Source: Pedobacter jejuensis | GTDB lineage: Bacteria; Bacteroidota; Bacteroidia; Sphingobacteriales; Sphingobacteriaceae | Direction: 5' to 3' | Assembly (NCBI RefSeq): GCF_003725795.1 | Contig: NZ_RBEE01000043.1 | Coordinates: forward strand, 186,001 to 250,000 | Length of the DNA: 64,000 nucleotides | In this document: positions 28,592-37,374 of the stretch, piece after piece | How the letters are laid out: every line of letters starts with the position of its first letter | How positions within the stretch are numbered: the first letter of the stretch is position 1 | Program-made: the position numbers and the translations under genes | Notes under the pieces: model-generated | What the model saw: only the letters and a program-made list of their open reading frames with translations | Databases searched by the model: none | What the model was told of the DNA's origin: nothing

Positions 28592-28846
28592 AGTTAATAT
28601 TTATTTTAAATTTTAATTTGAGAAACTACTAAAAAAGCTTTTTGTTCTTAATTACAGAAATTTCGACTGGTTTTCATTTTATATTCTCAACCAATGAAGC
28701 TTCTCGTTGTGATAACAAAGAAGGACAATTAGGTCTAACATAATCTCCTATAAGACGATATGCAGCGGATTTCAATACTCCTAACGTCATAAACCTTTAA
28801 ATTTATCACCATTTATCAAGATAATGTAAAAGATATTAAATACTAC
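28592..28846. other. Intergenic stretch without clear features
   Basis: A/T-rich divergent region ahead of the efflux operon promoter. I see no gene, RNA or strong hairpin here. Confidence 0.5.
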
Positions 28847-28878
28847 TTGCATTTTAATCAATCGTTTGATTAGTTTTG
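28847..28878 (+). promoter_or_regulatory. Promoter of the tetR-efflux operon
   Basis: TTG at 28847-28849 and TAGTTTTG at 28871-28878 (exact TAnnTTTG), spacer 21 nt, 15 nt before the chosen ATG at 28893. It fits the Bacteroidota promoter consensus well. Confidence 0.7.
28855..28872. promoter_or_regulatory. Candidate TetR operator
   Basis: Inverted repeat TAATCAA-TCGT-TTGATTA with perfect 7-bp arms, lying between the -33 and -7 elements and touching the -7 box. A repressor bound here would block the promoter. Autoregulation by the adjacent TetR protein is the simplest reading. Confidence 0.65.
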
Positions 28879-28892
28879 CGGCTTCAAAAGAG

Positions 28893-29519
28893 ATGAAAAC
28901 AGAAAAAATAGATAAAAGACAAGCCATAATTGATGCTGCTGAAAAACTGTTTTGCGAAACAGGATACGAGGGAACATCGACACGCCAGATTTCAAATGAA
29001 TCGGGAGCGAATATGGCAATGATTAATTATTATTTCGGTTCTAAAGAAGGTGTTTTTGTTGAGATTATGAACAACCGCATTGCGGGGTTCGGCTCTCAAT
29101 TAAAAATCATCAATGAAGATAAAATATCGGCGATTGAGAAATTGAATAGGGTGATAGATGGTTATGCAACTCGAATTCTGTCTAATCCGTCATTTCATAA
29201 AATGATGCACCGAGAATTGTCTTTGAGTCAGCGGCCCGAAATGTATAATAAAATTAAGGATGCCATGAGTTTGAACATGCAGTTACTAGAGAAAATTTTA
29301 ACTGATGGACAAGAGGATGGAAGTTTTAAGCAAGCAGATAATCGAATGGTTATTGCTACGATTATGGGCACTTTAACCAACATCGTAATTTCTCCGCATA
29401 AGGTTATGCCGGAGTTTGATTTAGACTTAAACAATCCGAAAGACAAAAAAATGATTAAAGATAAAGCGGTTGCTCATCTTCAAGATTTACTAACAGTTTA
29501 TTTAACAACAAAAAAATGA
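28893..29519 (+). CDS. TetR/AcrR family transcriptional regulator
   Basis: 208 aa from the ATG at 28893 (MKTEKIDKRQ); a TTG at 28866 lies inside the operator and promoter and is rejected. The N-terminal helix-turn-helix is typical: AIIDAAEKLFCETGYEGTST, then NMAMINYYFGSKEGVF. The C-terminal half would bind a ligand. It is first in a four-gene efflux operon and overlaps tolC by 4 bp (ATGA), so it probably represses its own operon until a pump substrate appears. Confidence 0.93.
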   Translation: MKTEKIDKRQAIIDAAEKLFCETGYEGTSTRQISNESGANMAMINYYFGSKEGVFVEIMNNRIAGFGSQLKIINEDKISAIEKLNRVIDGYATRILSNPSFHKMMHRELSLSQRPEMYNKIKDAMSLNMQLLEKILTDGQEDGSFKQADNRMVIATIMGTLTNIVISPHKVMPEFDLDLNNPKDKKMIKDKAVAHLQDLLTVYLTTKK

Positions 29520-30835
29520 TACCCAAATCGATTAGATTAATGCTTGTGGCATCATTAGTTCCGGCGGCTTTATTTGCACAAAGCACAAAAGAATTAAACA
29601 TCAATCAGGCAATTGAACTTGGCATAGCCAATAGTAAAAATTTAAAATTATCTCAAAATAAAATAGACCAAGCCATAGCAAGGCTTGATGTAGTAAAAGA
29701 CAACGCATTACCAACCGCGAATGCAAGTTTTTTATATAACCACGCCGAAATACCAACAACTACTTTTACTTTGCCTGGAGGCGGCTCATCATTACAACTA
29801 CCTAGAAGAGCAGATGCTTTTGTAGGAACAGCTGCGGTACAGGAGCTGGTTTATGGCGGTGGAAAACTTAAATACGCTAAAGAATCGACTAAATTACTGG
29901 CAGATGTTGCCCGTTTAGATGCTGATAAAAGCAAAGAAGAAGTGACTTATGCGGTAATTAACACTTACTATGCTTTATATAAAGTTGAACAAAGTAAGAA
30001 GGTGGTTGACCAGAATTTAGAATCTATCGCTGCACAAATTAAACAAGCACAACGTTTTTTCGAACAAGGGATTGTAACTAAAAATGATGTGTTGCGTTTT
30101 CAATTGCAACAGGCAAATGTAACGCTAACGCAATTGGATATCGAAAGCAATCGCAAAATCATCAATTATAATTTAGATATTTTATTGGGTTTGCCTGAAG
30201 ATACTGAAGTTAAAATTACCGACCCAAATGCAGGCTTAAAATCTGCAGGTTCGCTTAACGAATACATTGGTATGGCTATGGCAAATCGCCAGGAATTAAA
30301 ACAACTCGATGTACAAAATAAAGTTGCCGATTTCAATATTAAAACCATCCGGGCAAATACTTTACCTACCGTTGGTGTTGGTGCAAACTTGTATTACATT
30401 AACCCAAGCGGCAATTTTGTTCCACCAACCAACCAATATTTAATGCCAATTACTGTAGGTGCAACGGTTTCATGGAATATTGCCAGCCTTTGGTCTAACA
30501 GAAATAAAGTTAGTGAGGCCAAAATTCAGCAAAGCGAAATTTCTATTCAAAAGAATATTTTATCGGATAACGTAAAAACGGATATTAATAAAAACTTTCA
30601 GAATTATCAAGTGGCGATAAATAAAATTCAGGTTCTAGAAACTTCAATCGCTCAGGCAACAGAAAATGATAAATTATTGGCATCGAAATACAAAAATAAC
30701 GTAGCATCGGTTACGGATAGAATCGACGCTGAAACCTTATTATATCAAGCAAAAATAAATTTAGAAATAGCCAAAGCCGACGCTGGTTTAGCTTACTATA
30801 CTTTACTAAAATCAACAGGAAAAATAACGCAATAA
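29516..30835 (+). CDS. TolC family outer membrane efflux protein
   Basis: 439 aa with a signal peptide (cleavage near ALFAQ). Two repeated outer-membrane-efflux (OEP) halves of long helices, with the family start LNINQAIELGIANSKNLKLS. It forms the trimeric outer-membrane duct of the pump encoded by the next two genes. Start codon overlaps the TetR stop; 9 bp separate it from the adaptor gene. Confidence 0.92.
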   Translation: MIPKSIRLMLVASLVPAALFAQSTKELNINQAIELGIANSKNLKLSQNKIDQAIARLDVVKDNALPTANASFLYNHAEIPTTTFTLPGGGSSLQLPRRADAFVGTAAVQELVYGGGKLKYAKESTKLLADVARLDADKSKEEVTYAVINTYYALYKVEQSKKVVDQNLESIAAQIKQAQRFFEQGIVTKNDVLRFQLQQANVTLTQLDIESNRKIINYNLDILLGLPEDTEVKITDPNAGLKSAGSLNEYIGMAMANRQELKQLDVQNKVADFNIKTIRANTLPTVGVGANLYYINPSGNFVPPTNQYLMPITVGATVSWNIASLWSNRNKVSEAKIQQSEISIQKNILSDNVKTDINKNFQNYQVAINKIQVLETSIAQATENDKLLASKYKNNVASVTDRIDAETLLYQAKINLEIAKADAGLAYYTLLKSTGKITQ

Positions 30836-30844
30836 ATACAAACA

Positions 30845-31924
30845 ATGACAACTGAAAATAAAAAGAAGAGCAAAGTAGTACCCATAATTTTAGGCGTTTT
30901 ACTAGTAATAGGTATCATTTTTGGTATCACAGAGTGGAATTATTTTAGCAAGCACGTAGATACGGATGATGCGCAGATTGATGGAGACATCAGTCCGGTT
31001 GTGGCTCGTGTTGGTGGTTATGTAAAAGATATTAATTTCGAAGAAAATACACGTGTAACTGAAGGTCAGGTTTTAGTTAAACTTGATGATAATGATTACA
31101 AAGTGAAGTTAGAACAAGCACAATCTGGTCAGCAAGGTGCAAATGCAGGTGTTGGTGTGGCGCAATCGCAAATTGCAGCAACACAAGCTAATACAAGCAC
31201 CGCTAAAGCTAACGTTGATGCAGCAAAATCAAATGTTCAGGCGGCAACTGTTAAGGTAAATTTGGCACAGAAAGATTATAACCGTTACGAAAACCTGGTA
31301 AAAGATGGTTCGATAACACAACAGGCTTTCGACCAGGCAAAAGCGAATAAAGAATCTGCAGAGGCGGCAAAACAATCGGCTTTGGCAGCATATCATGCAG
31401 CGCAAGACCAATACAATGCTGCCGTTAAACAGGTTGGTACTACGCAATCGCAATTAGCCGTAAGTAGCAATGTTATAAATCAACGACAAAGCGATATCGA
31501 TTTCGCTAAACTTCAACTATCCTATACCGAGATAAAAGCACCTGCTACAGGTATTGTTTCTAAAAAGAATATCCAAAAAGGACAATTGGTTCAGGCGGGT
31601 CAATCTCTGTTTTCGGTAGTGAATGATGGAAGTATTTACGTTACTGCAAACTTTAAAGAAACCCAGTTAGAGAAAATCAAATCAGGTTCTAAAGTAGAAA
31701 TTGAAGTGGATGCTTATCCTGATGAAAAAATCCAGGGAGAGGTTTATAACTTTTCGCCAATTACAGGTGCAAAAGGTTCTTTATTGCCTCCAGATAACGC
31801 AACAGGTAACTTCGTTAAAGTTGTGCAACGTATTCCAGTTAAAATTAAAATTCATCCATCAAAAGAATTGTTAGCCAAATTACGTCCAGGAATGAGCGTT
31901 AAAGCTTCAGTTTCTACTAACTAA
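30845..31924 (+). CDS. HlyD/EmrA-type membrane fusion protein
   Basis: 359 aa. Cytoplasmic basic N-terminus, one membrane helix (about 10-28), a biotinyl-lipoyl-like half (VDTDDAQIDGDISPVVARVGG), an alanine/glutamine-rich coiled-coil hairpin (about 90-210), the second lipoyl half (TEIKAPATGIVSKKNIQKG) and a beta-barrel domain. It bridges the inner-membrane MFS pump and the TolC protein. Operon position and partner genes are as in emrAB systems. Confidence 0.93.
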   Translation: MTTENKKKSKVVPIILGVLLVIGIIFGITEWNYFSKHVDTDDAQIDGDISPVVARVGGYVKDINFEENTRVTEGQVLVKLDDNDYKVKLEQAQSGQQGANAGVGVAQSQIAATQANTSTAKANVDAAKSNVQAATVKVNLAQKDYNRYENLVKDGSITQQAFDQAKANKESAEAAKQSALAAYHAAQDQYNAAVKQVGTTQSQLAVSSNVINQRQSDIDFAKLQLSYTEIKAPATGIVSKKNIQKGQLVQAGQSLFSVVNDGSIYVTANFKETQLEKIKSGSKVEIEVDAYPDEKIQGEVYNFSPITGAKGSLLPPDNATGNFVKVVQRIPVKIKIHPSKELLAKLRPGMSVKASVSTN

Positions 31925-31931
31925 TATTATA

Positions 31932-33479
31932 ATGGCCGAAGTAGGTTTAAAAAAATGGATTATTACGTTTACGGTAATCACAGCTTCGCTTTTAGAGCTG
32001 ATTGATACTACCATCGTAAACGTAGCTATTCCTCAAATACAGGGAAACCTGGGCGCAACCCTGGAGGATGTGGCTTGGTTATCTACTGGTTATGCCGTTG
32101 CAAATGTTATCATCCTGCCTATGTCGGGCTGGTTGGGTAGCCGTTTCGGGCGTAAAAATTATTTCTTAACCTCCATCATTGTTTTTACGCTGGTTTCCTT
32201 TTTGTGCGGAAATGCAACATCATTAAACGAGCTGATTTTATTTAGGATTATCCAAGGTTTAGCCGGTGGCGGTTTAATATCAACAGCACAAGCCATTTTG
32301 ATTGAAACCTGGCCACGTGAAGATGTGGGTATTGCAACAGCGCTCTTTGGTTTGGGTGCGGTTGTTGGACCAACAGTAGGACCAACCATTGGTGGTTATA
32401 TTTTAGAAATTGCAGATTGGCCTTGGATTTTCTATGTGAATATTCCCGTCGGGATACTCGCCGCATACTGTACCATAACCTTTATTCGAGAGACGCCCAA
32501 GGATGGGCAAGGAAAACCTGTCGATTGGTGGGGAATTGGTTTACTGGCTATCGCGGTTGGAAGTTTACAAACGTTATTAGAAAAGGGAGAAAGTGAAGAT
32601 TGGTTTTCTACGTCATATATTGTAGCTTTAGCCGTGGCATCTGTTTTTGGTTTGCTGTTATTTATTTGGAGAGAAACCACTACCGAATTCCCAATCGTTA
32701 ATCTTCGGATAATGAAGAAAAAAAGTTTCTCAGTTGGGATGTTTACTTCTTTCATTTTAGGATTTGGATTGTATGGTTCGGTATTCATTTTCCCGGTTTT
32801 TGCGCAAAATTTATTAGGTTTTACGCCACTACAAACCGGAAAGCTATTTATTGCTGGGGGTATTTGTACCATTTCGATGATGCCGTTTATTGGTATCATG
32901 CTTAAAAAAGGTGTTCCGGCGCAGTTTATGGCAACCGGAGGGATGTTCTTATTCTTCGTTTTCTGTTGGATGCTTAGCAAATCAACCTTGGCATCAGGAA
33001 CGGGCGACTTTTTCTGGCCTTTAGTGATTAGAGGATTTGGAATGGCTTTGCTATTCGTACCGCTAACTACGCTGGCCATGCAAGATTTAACCGGAGCAGA
33101 AATTGGACAAGGTTCGGGGTTAAATAATATGAGCAGGCAATTGGGTGGTTCTTTTGGTATCGCAGCTTTAACCACTTTAATTCATATTCGTGCGGGTTTC
33201 CACAGAAGTAATTTGTTAACCAACATTAACGAATATAACCCTGCATTTACACAAAAATTAAATGGCTTGGTTCATAATTTTATGGCTAGAGGTTCATCTT
33301 TTGTTGATGCAAAACTGATGGCCATGAAAGCAATTGAAGGTACAGTAATTAAACAAACCATGTTGCTTACCTACAACGACGCTTATTGGGTTGCCGGATT
33401 GATTATGCTATTCTCGATACCGTTATTGTATTTGCAAAAGTTTAAGAAAAACGCAAATATTGTTACCGATGCGCATTAG
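31932..33479 (+). CDS. DHA2-family MFS drug exporter, EmrB/QacA type
   Basis: 515 aa with about 14 membrane segments. DHA2 motifs: LLELIDTTIVNVAIPQIQGN in helix 1, SGWLGSRFGRKN in the loop after helix 2 and the antiporter motif C-like GLGAVVGPTVGPTIGG near 145. Proton-driven export of hydrophobic compounds is expected. Last gene of the tetR-tolC-emrA-emrB operon; a strong hairpin terminator lies at 33869-33904. Confidence 0.94.
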   Translation: MAEVGLKKWIITFTVITASLLELIDTTIVNVAIPQIQGNLGATLEDVAWLSTGYAVANVIILPMSGWLGSRFGRKNYFLTSIIVFTLVSFLCGNATSLNELILFRIIQGLAGGGLISTAQAILIETWPREDVGIATALFGLGAVVGPTVGPTIGGYILEIADWPWIFYVNIPVGILAAYCTITFIRETPKDGQGKPVDWWGIGLLAIAVGSLQTLLEKGESEDWFSTSYIVALAVASVFGLLLFIWRETTTEFPIVNLRIMKKKSFSVGMFTSFILGFGLYGSVFIFPVFAQNLLGFTPLQTGKLFIAGGICTISMMPFIGIMLKKGVPAQFMATGGMFLFFVFCWMLSKSTLASGTGDFFWPLVIRGFGMALLFVPLTTLAMQDLTGAEIGQGSGLNNMSRQLGGSFGIAALTTLIHIRAGFHRSNLLTNINEYNPAFTQKLNGLVHNFMARGSSFVDAKLMAMKAIEGTVIKQTMLLTYNDAYWVAGLIMLFSIPLLYLQKFKKNANIVTDAH

Positions 33480-33858
33480 GGGCCTCACCCTGTGAAAGTT
33501 TGTGGTTTGGCTTGTTTTGTGAGCTCCCTCTCCTGAAGTGAGGGGTTTAGCAGATAGTGGGTTTAACCCGCTGGTTTAAAACAGCCAAATCAGAGTTATC
33601 GACCACATAATAATATATCCTTCTGCCTTAAAGTCCTCCCTTTTGGGGAGGATTTAGGGGCTTAAAAAAAGCCTCACCCTGTGAAAGTTTTGAGTTTGGC
33701 TTATTTTAAGCGCTCCCTCTCCTGAAGAGAAGGATTTTAAAGAAAGTGGGTTTAACCCACTGGGTACAACAGCCTAACCCAAGCCATTGACTACAAAATA
33801 ATATATCCTTCTGCCTCAAAGTCCTCCCTTCCGGGGAGGATTTAGGTGGGGCTAAGTG
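33480..33858. repeat. Tandem duplicate of an approximately 190-bp intergenic repeat
   Basis: Two direct copies, about 33482-33668 and 33670-33858. Each contains GCCTCACCCTGTGAAAGTT, GCTCCCTCTCCTGAAG, an AGTGGGTTTAACCC palindrome, and ends with a hairpin formed by GTCCTCCC and GGGGAGGATTTAGG. CTCCCTCTCC/GGGGAGGA segments are of the REP-like type dispersed in Sphingobacteria. No coding signal seen. Confidence 0.75.
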
Positions 33859-33868
33859 GGGTTAAACA

Positions 33869-33904
33869 AAAACAGCCGGTGTATTTTAGTACATCGGCTG
33901 TTTT
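33869..33904. terminator. Strong hairpin terminator after the efflux operon
   Basis: AAAACAGCCGGTGTA (33869-33883) pairs with TACATCGGCTGTTTT (33890-33904), a 15-bp stem with one G-T pair and a 6-nt loop, followed by T residues. Symmetric A/T tails allow use in both directions. Confidence 0.85.
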
Positions 33905-34092
33905 AACCCAAAAAATTAACAATCAATGCAATGCCCTTAAACATTGCAAATGTTCTTACTTAACTACCAAGTAGCCAAATAAGATTTTAAAATTAAAATA
34001 TATTCTACAAAATTCCAAATTGTAAGCCCTAGAATTTTAATACCTTAAGCATTTTTTGTAGTATTACCATATACAAAACTATTGCTTAAGCT

Positions 34093-36678
34093 ATGCCTAA
34101 ACTCCGTTTGACCACACATCGTGAATCTACTTTTAATAACGAGGTTATCTCGAAATTCGAACTCTTCAACAGTCTTTTCTTAACCCTGCCTTTTTATAAG
34201 ATTAAAGATACCGGAACATTATTGCCTTTATTCTTTAAAAGTTGCGAAGAAGGCATCGCAAATGGGCAAACTCCAGCTCAGGTTATCGAAGAGTTTTTCG
34301 CTAAATACACCAGCTACACCGACCGTAAAGATATTATCGATTTACTTTTCCGTTTCATTCAATATATTGAACGTCAGGTGGTACTTTTTGATGCTGTTGA
34401 AGATGCCTCTTTTACTAAATTAAATACTACTGATGAACAAAGTACATTGGAGTTCATCTTAAAAAAGAATGCCGATAACAAACCAATGCTTGCAAAAATC
34501 GAGAAATTGATTGATGAATTGTCCTTGCGTTTGGTTTTAACAGCGCATCCAACGCAGTTTTATCCTGGTAGTGTTTTGGCAATTATTACCGATTTAACTC
34601 AAGCCATCCGCGAAAATAACATCACATCGATGAATTCCTTGTTGCAGCAATTGGGTAAAACGCCATTTTTCAATAAAAAATCGCCAACACCTGTTGATGA
34701 GGCTTTAAATCTTGCCTGGTTTTTAGAGAATACATTTTATTTCGCTGCAGCAAATATTCAAGAGGAAATCGACCAAAATCTGGATGAATACAACCTCGAA
34801 ACCAAAAAGATTTTGGAACTAGGTTTTTGGCCGGGTGGCGATAGAGATGGTAATCCAAACATCCATGCCGATACAACTTTGGAAGTTTCTAAAATGTTGC
34901 GCCAGATCCTTTTCCGTTGTTACTATCGCGATTTTAGGGTAATTAAACGCAGAATTACGTTTAGAGGCGTAGAGGAGAATATTGCTATTTTGCATGATGT
35001 TTTGTACAAAAATGCTTTCGACCAAACCTGCGAGTTACATGATATTTCGGATGAATTAAGAGATAATCTAAACAAAATAAAAGAAACGCTACTTGCAGAG
35101 CACGATGGATTGTTTGTTGATTTGGTAAACGATCTAATCCGCAAGATAGATTTATATGGAAACTATTTTGCCTCACTAGATATTCGTCAGGATAGCCGGG
35201 TTTTAAGAAGTGTACATGCTTATTGTCGCCAAAATAAACCAATTTCATCGCTTTATCCTGCAGACTACGATAAGCTTTCGGAGGAGGAAAAACTAAAGTT
35301 AATATCCTTTAAAGAGGCTACACCAGTTTATGCCACGGAGGGAGATGATTTAATAAAAGATACCATCCAGGTTATCAATGAAATTAAAGGCATCCAAAAA
35401 CGCAATGGCGAAAAAGCCTGCCACCGTTTTATTATCAGTAATTGTCAGCAGGCAAGTGATATTCTTCAGTTAATCGAACTTTTCCTTTGGAATGGCTGGA
35501 GCAAAGATGCTTTAACGATTGATTTCGTGCCTCTTTTCGAAACCGTAAACGATTTGAAAGGTGCTGCGGATATTATGGAAACGCTGTACAGCAATCCTTT
35601 TTACAAGGCACATTTGGCTAGCCGAGGCAATAAACAAGATATTATGCTGGGCTATTCCGATAGTACCAAAGACGGTGGTTATTTAATGGCGAATTGGTCT
35701 ATCTTTAACGGTAAAACAACTTTATCAGCCGTTGCTAAAAAACACAATATACAGCTAGCGTTTTTTGATGGTCGCGGCGGACCGCCATCTCGAGGTGGAG
35801 GTAAAACACACCGTTTTTATGCCTCAATGGGTAAAGAAATTGCCAATAAAAACATGCAGTTAACGGTACAAGGGCAAACCATCAGTTCGCAATACGGTTC
35901 AATTGAAAGCGCAGAATTCAACATAGAGCAGTTAATTAATGCAGGGATTTCATCGGGTTTAAAAGAAAAACACAATGTGCTTCTAGACCCAGAAAATAAA
36001 TCTTTGCTAGATGCCATGGCCGAAGATGGATACAAAGCCTTTGTCGATTTACGTGAGCATCCACTGTTCGTAAGTTATTTGGAAAAATTGTCTCCACTTA
36101 AATTATTATCTCAGGCAAATATTAGCAGCCGCCCGGTAAAAAGAAACGGTGGCGGCGCAATGAAACTAGAAGATTTAAGAGCCATTAGTTTTGTTACCGC
36201 CTGGAGTATGCTGAAACAAAATGTTCCAGGTTTTTATGGGATGGGAACGGCAATGAAAAATCAAGAAAAAGCTGGCAATTGGGATAAAGTGGTGAAGGTT
36301 TACGAAGATTCAGATTATCTGAAAACAATTGTAGATAACTGTATGATGAGTATGAGCAAATCAGACTTTGTAATTACAGCTCATTTGGCAAACGATAAAG
36401 AATTCGGTGCTTTTTGGACACAATTGCGTGATGAATTTGAATTAACCAAGGAGATGCTTTTAAAACTATCAGGACAAGAAACTTTAATGGCGAACTATCC
36501 GGTTGATAAAAAATCTATCGCCACAAGAGAGAAAATTATTTTGCCTTTAGTGTTAATTCAGCATTTTGCTTTAGAAAAATTACAACACGACCAAAGCGAG
36601 AAAGACCAAACCGCACTAGAGAAACTGGCCGTAAGAACGGTTTTTGGAATTGTAAATGCAGGCAGGAATTTGGCGTAA
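34093..36678 (+). CDS. ppc: Phosphoenolpyruvate carboxylase
   Basis: 861 aa, close to the usual length. It carboxylates PEP to oxaloacetate to refill the TCA cycle. Visible signatures: LTAHPTQF with the catalytic histidine (about 150), FWPGGDRDGNP (about 245), GYSDSTKDGGY (about 518), FFDGRGGPPSRGGG (about 558) and QGQTISSQYGS (about 596). It stands alone, ended by a near-ideal hairpin at 36691-36726. About 190 bp of A/T-rich sequence after the previous terminator should hold its promoter. Confidence 0.96.
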   Translation: MPKLRLTTHRESTFNNEVISKFELFNSLFLTLPFYKIKDTGTLLPLFFKSCEEGIANGQTPAQVIEEFFAKYTSYTDRKDIIDLLFRFIQYIERQVVLFDAVEDASFTKLNTTDEQSTLEFILKKNADNKPMLAKIEKLIDELSLRLVLTAHPTQFYPGSVLAIITDLTQAIRENNITSMNSLLQQLGKTPFFNKKSPTPVDEALNLAWFLENTFYFAAANIQEEIDQNLDEYNLETKKILELGFWPGGDRDGNPNIHADTTLEVSKMLRQILFRCYYRDFRVIKRRITFRGVEENIAILHDVLYKNAFDQTCELHDISDELRDNLNKIKETLLAEHDGLFVDLVNDLIRKIDLYGNYFASLDIRQDSRVLRSVHAYCRQNKPISSLYPADYDKLSEEEKLKLISFKEATPVYATEGDDLIKDTIQVINEIKGIQKRNGEKACHRFIISNCQQASDILQLIELFLWNGWSKDALTIDFVPLFETVNDLKGAADIMETLYSNPFYKAHLASRGNKQDIMLGYSDSTKDGGYLMANWSIFNGKTTLSAVAKKHNIQLAFFDGRGGPPSRGGGKTHRFYASMGKEIANKNMQLTVQGQTISSQYGSIESAEFNIEQLINAGISSGLKEKHNVLLDPENKSLLDAMAEDGYKAFVDLREHPLFVSYLEKLSPLKLLSQANISSRPVKRNGGGAMKLEDLRAISFVTAWSMLKQNVPGFYGMGTAMKNQEKAGNWDKVVKVYEDSDYLKTIVDNCMMSMSKSDFVITAHLANDKEFGAFWTQLRDEFELTKEMLLKLSGQETLMANYPVDKKSIATREKIILPLVLIQHFALEKLQHDQSEKDQTALEKLAVRTVFGIVNAGRNLA

Positions 36679-36690
36679 GGCTTAGCGAAA

Positions 36691-36726
36691 ACTTAAACGG
36701 TCGTCAGCAATGACGACCGTTTAAGT
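36691..36726. terminator. 16-bp perfect hairpin with GCAA loop after ppc
   Basis: ACTTAAACGGTCGTCA (36691-36706) pairs perfectly with TGACGACCGTTTAAGT (36711-36726), closing a GCAA (GNRA) tetraloop. There is no long T-run on the plus side, so it may act as an RNA-stabilising 3' stem as well as a terminator. Confidence 0.7.
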
Positions 36727-36769
36727 CGTTGAGAGGTAAGAAGCAATCTCACATTCAAAAAGTTGATAT

Positions 36770-37232
36770 GCATTTAATAACTTGAAAAGGAACGGTTCTG
36801 TTTTTCATCGGATTTGCAGTCCCGCTATCACTACAATCTTTTTCAACTTCTGTAGGGTATTTATGAACGTTATTGCAAGGGAAACGATAAAGCAATCCAT
36901 TAACTGATGTGCAAATCAAAAGTATTTTCGTTACTATCGGGTTTATAAACAAAGTATTTTCACGGATGGCAAAAACTGCTGCAAAGATTATACATTTAGG
37001 TTAGTCCGTTCATAGTACCTCCCACTTGTGTTTCTAACCGATGGTCTAAGTCCCTAACCCATGGTCTGTGTCCCCACAGACCATTAACCTGTTTTATCTC
37101 AGTCTGCGTTGACACAGACCGACCAGTAACTTATTCAAAGCCCCAATACGGTCGTCACCCTGAATTCATTTCAGGGTCTTAATTGCAGGTCGGTAATGCA
37201 GGAAGGATGCTGAAATAAATTCAGCATGGCGG
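36770..37232 (+). repeat. Long intergenic repeat, copy 1 of an inverted pair
   Basis: About 460 bp matched, with drift, by the reverse complement of 42920-43378. It carries in order: CATCGGATTTGCAGTCCCGC; AAAGTATTTTCGTTACTATC, then GGGTTTATAAAC; a perfect hairpin ATGGTCTGTG-TCCC-CACAGACCAT at 37061-37084; and a REP double hairpin (37153-37232). The first part is a form of the module 1 repeat described for 55.6 kb. No coding signal. The rest of the gap to 37374 shows nothing clear. Confidence 0.8.
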
Positions 37233-37374
37233 GGAATAGAACAGACTTTGTTTTTCAAAAAATGTGTTTCTAAAGGCTATCAACCACGTAATAACTAAAA
37301 AATTACTTATCGCTGCTTAAAAATTGCGGCATTTGTATTACTTTACACCAAACAATTTACCGATAGATTAGAAG

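Noticed and set aside
32432..33175. 247-aa open frame antisense to the EmrB-type gene
   Set aside because: It is the shadow of a long conserved membrane-protein gene; composition is proline/lysine-rich with no domain.
37061..37084. Terminator for an unseen small RNA
   Set aside because: The perfect hairpin is part of a dispersed long repeat and no promoter or T-run accompanies it.
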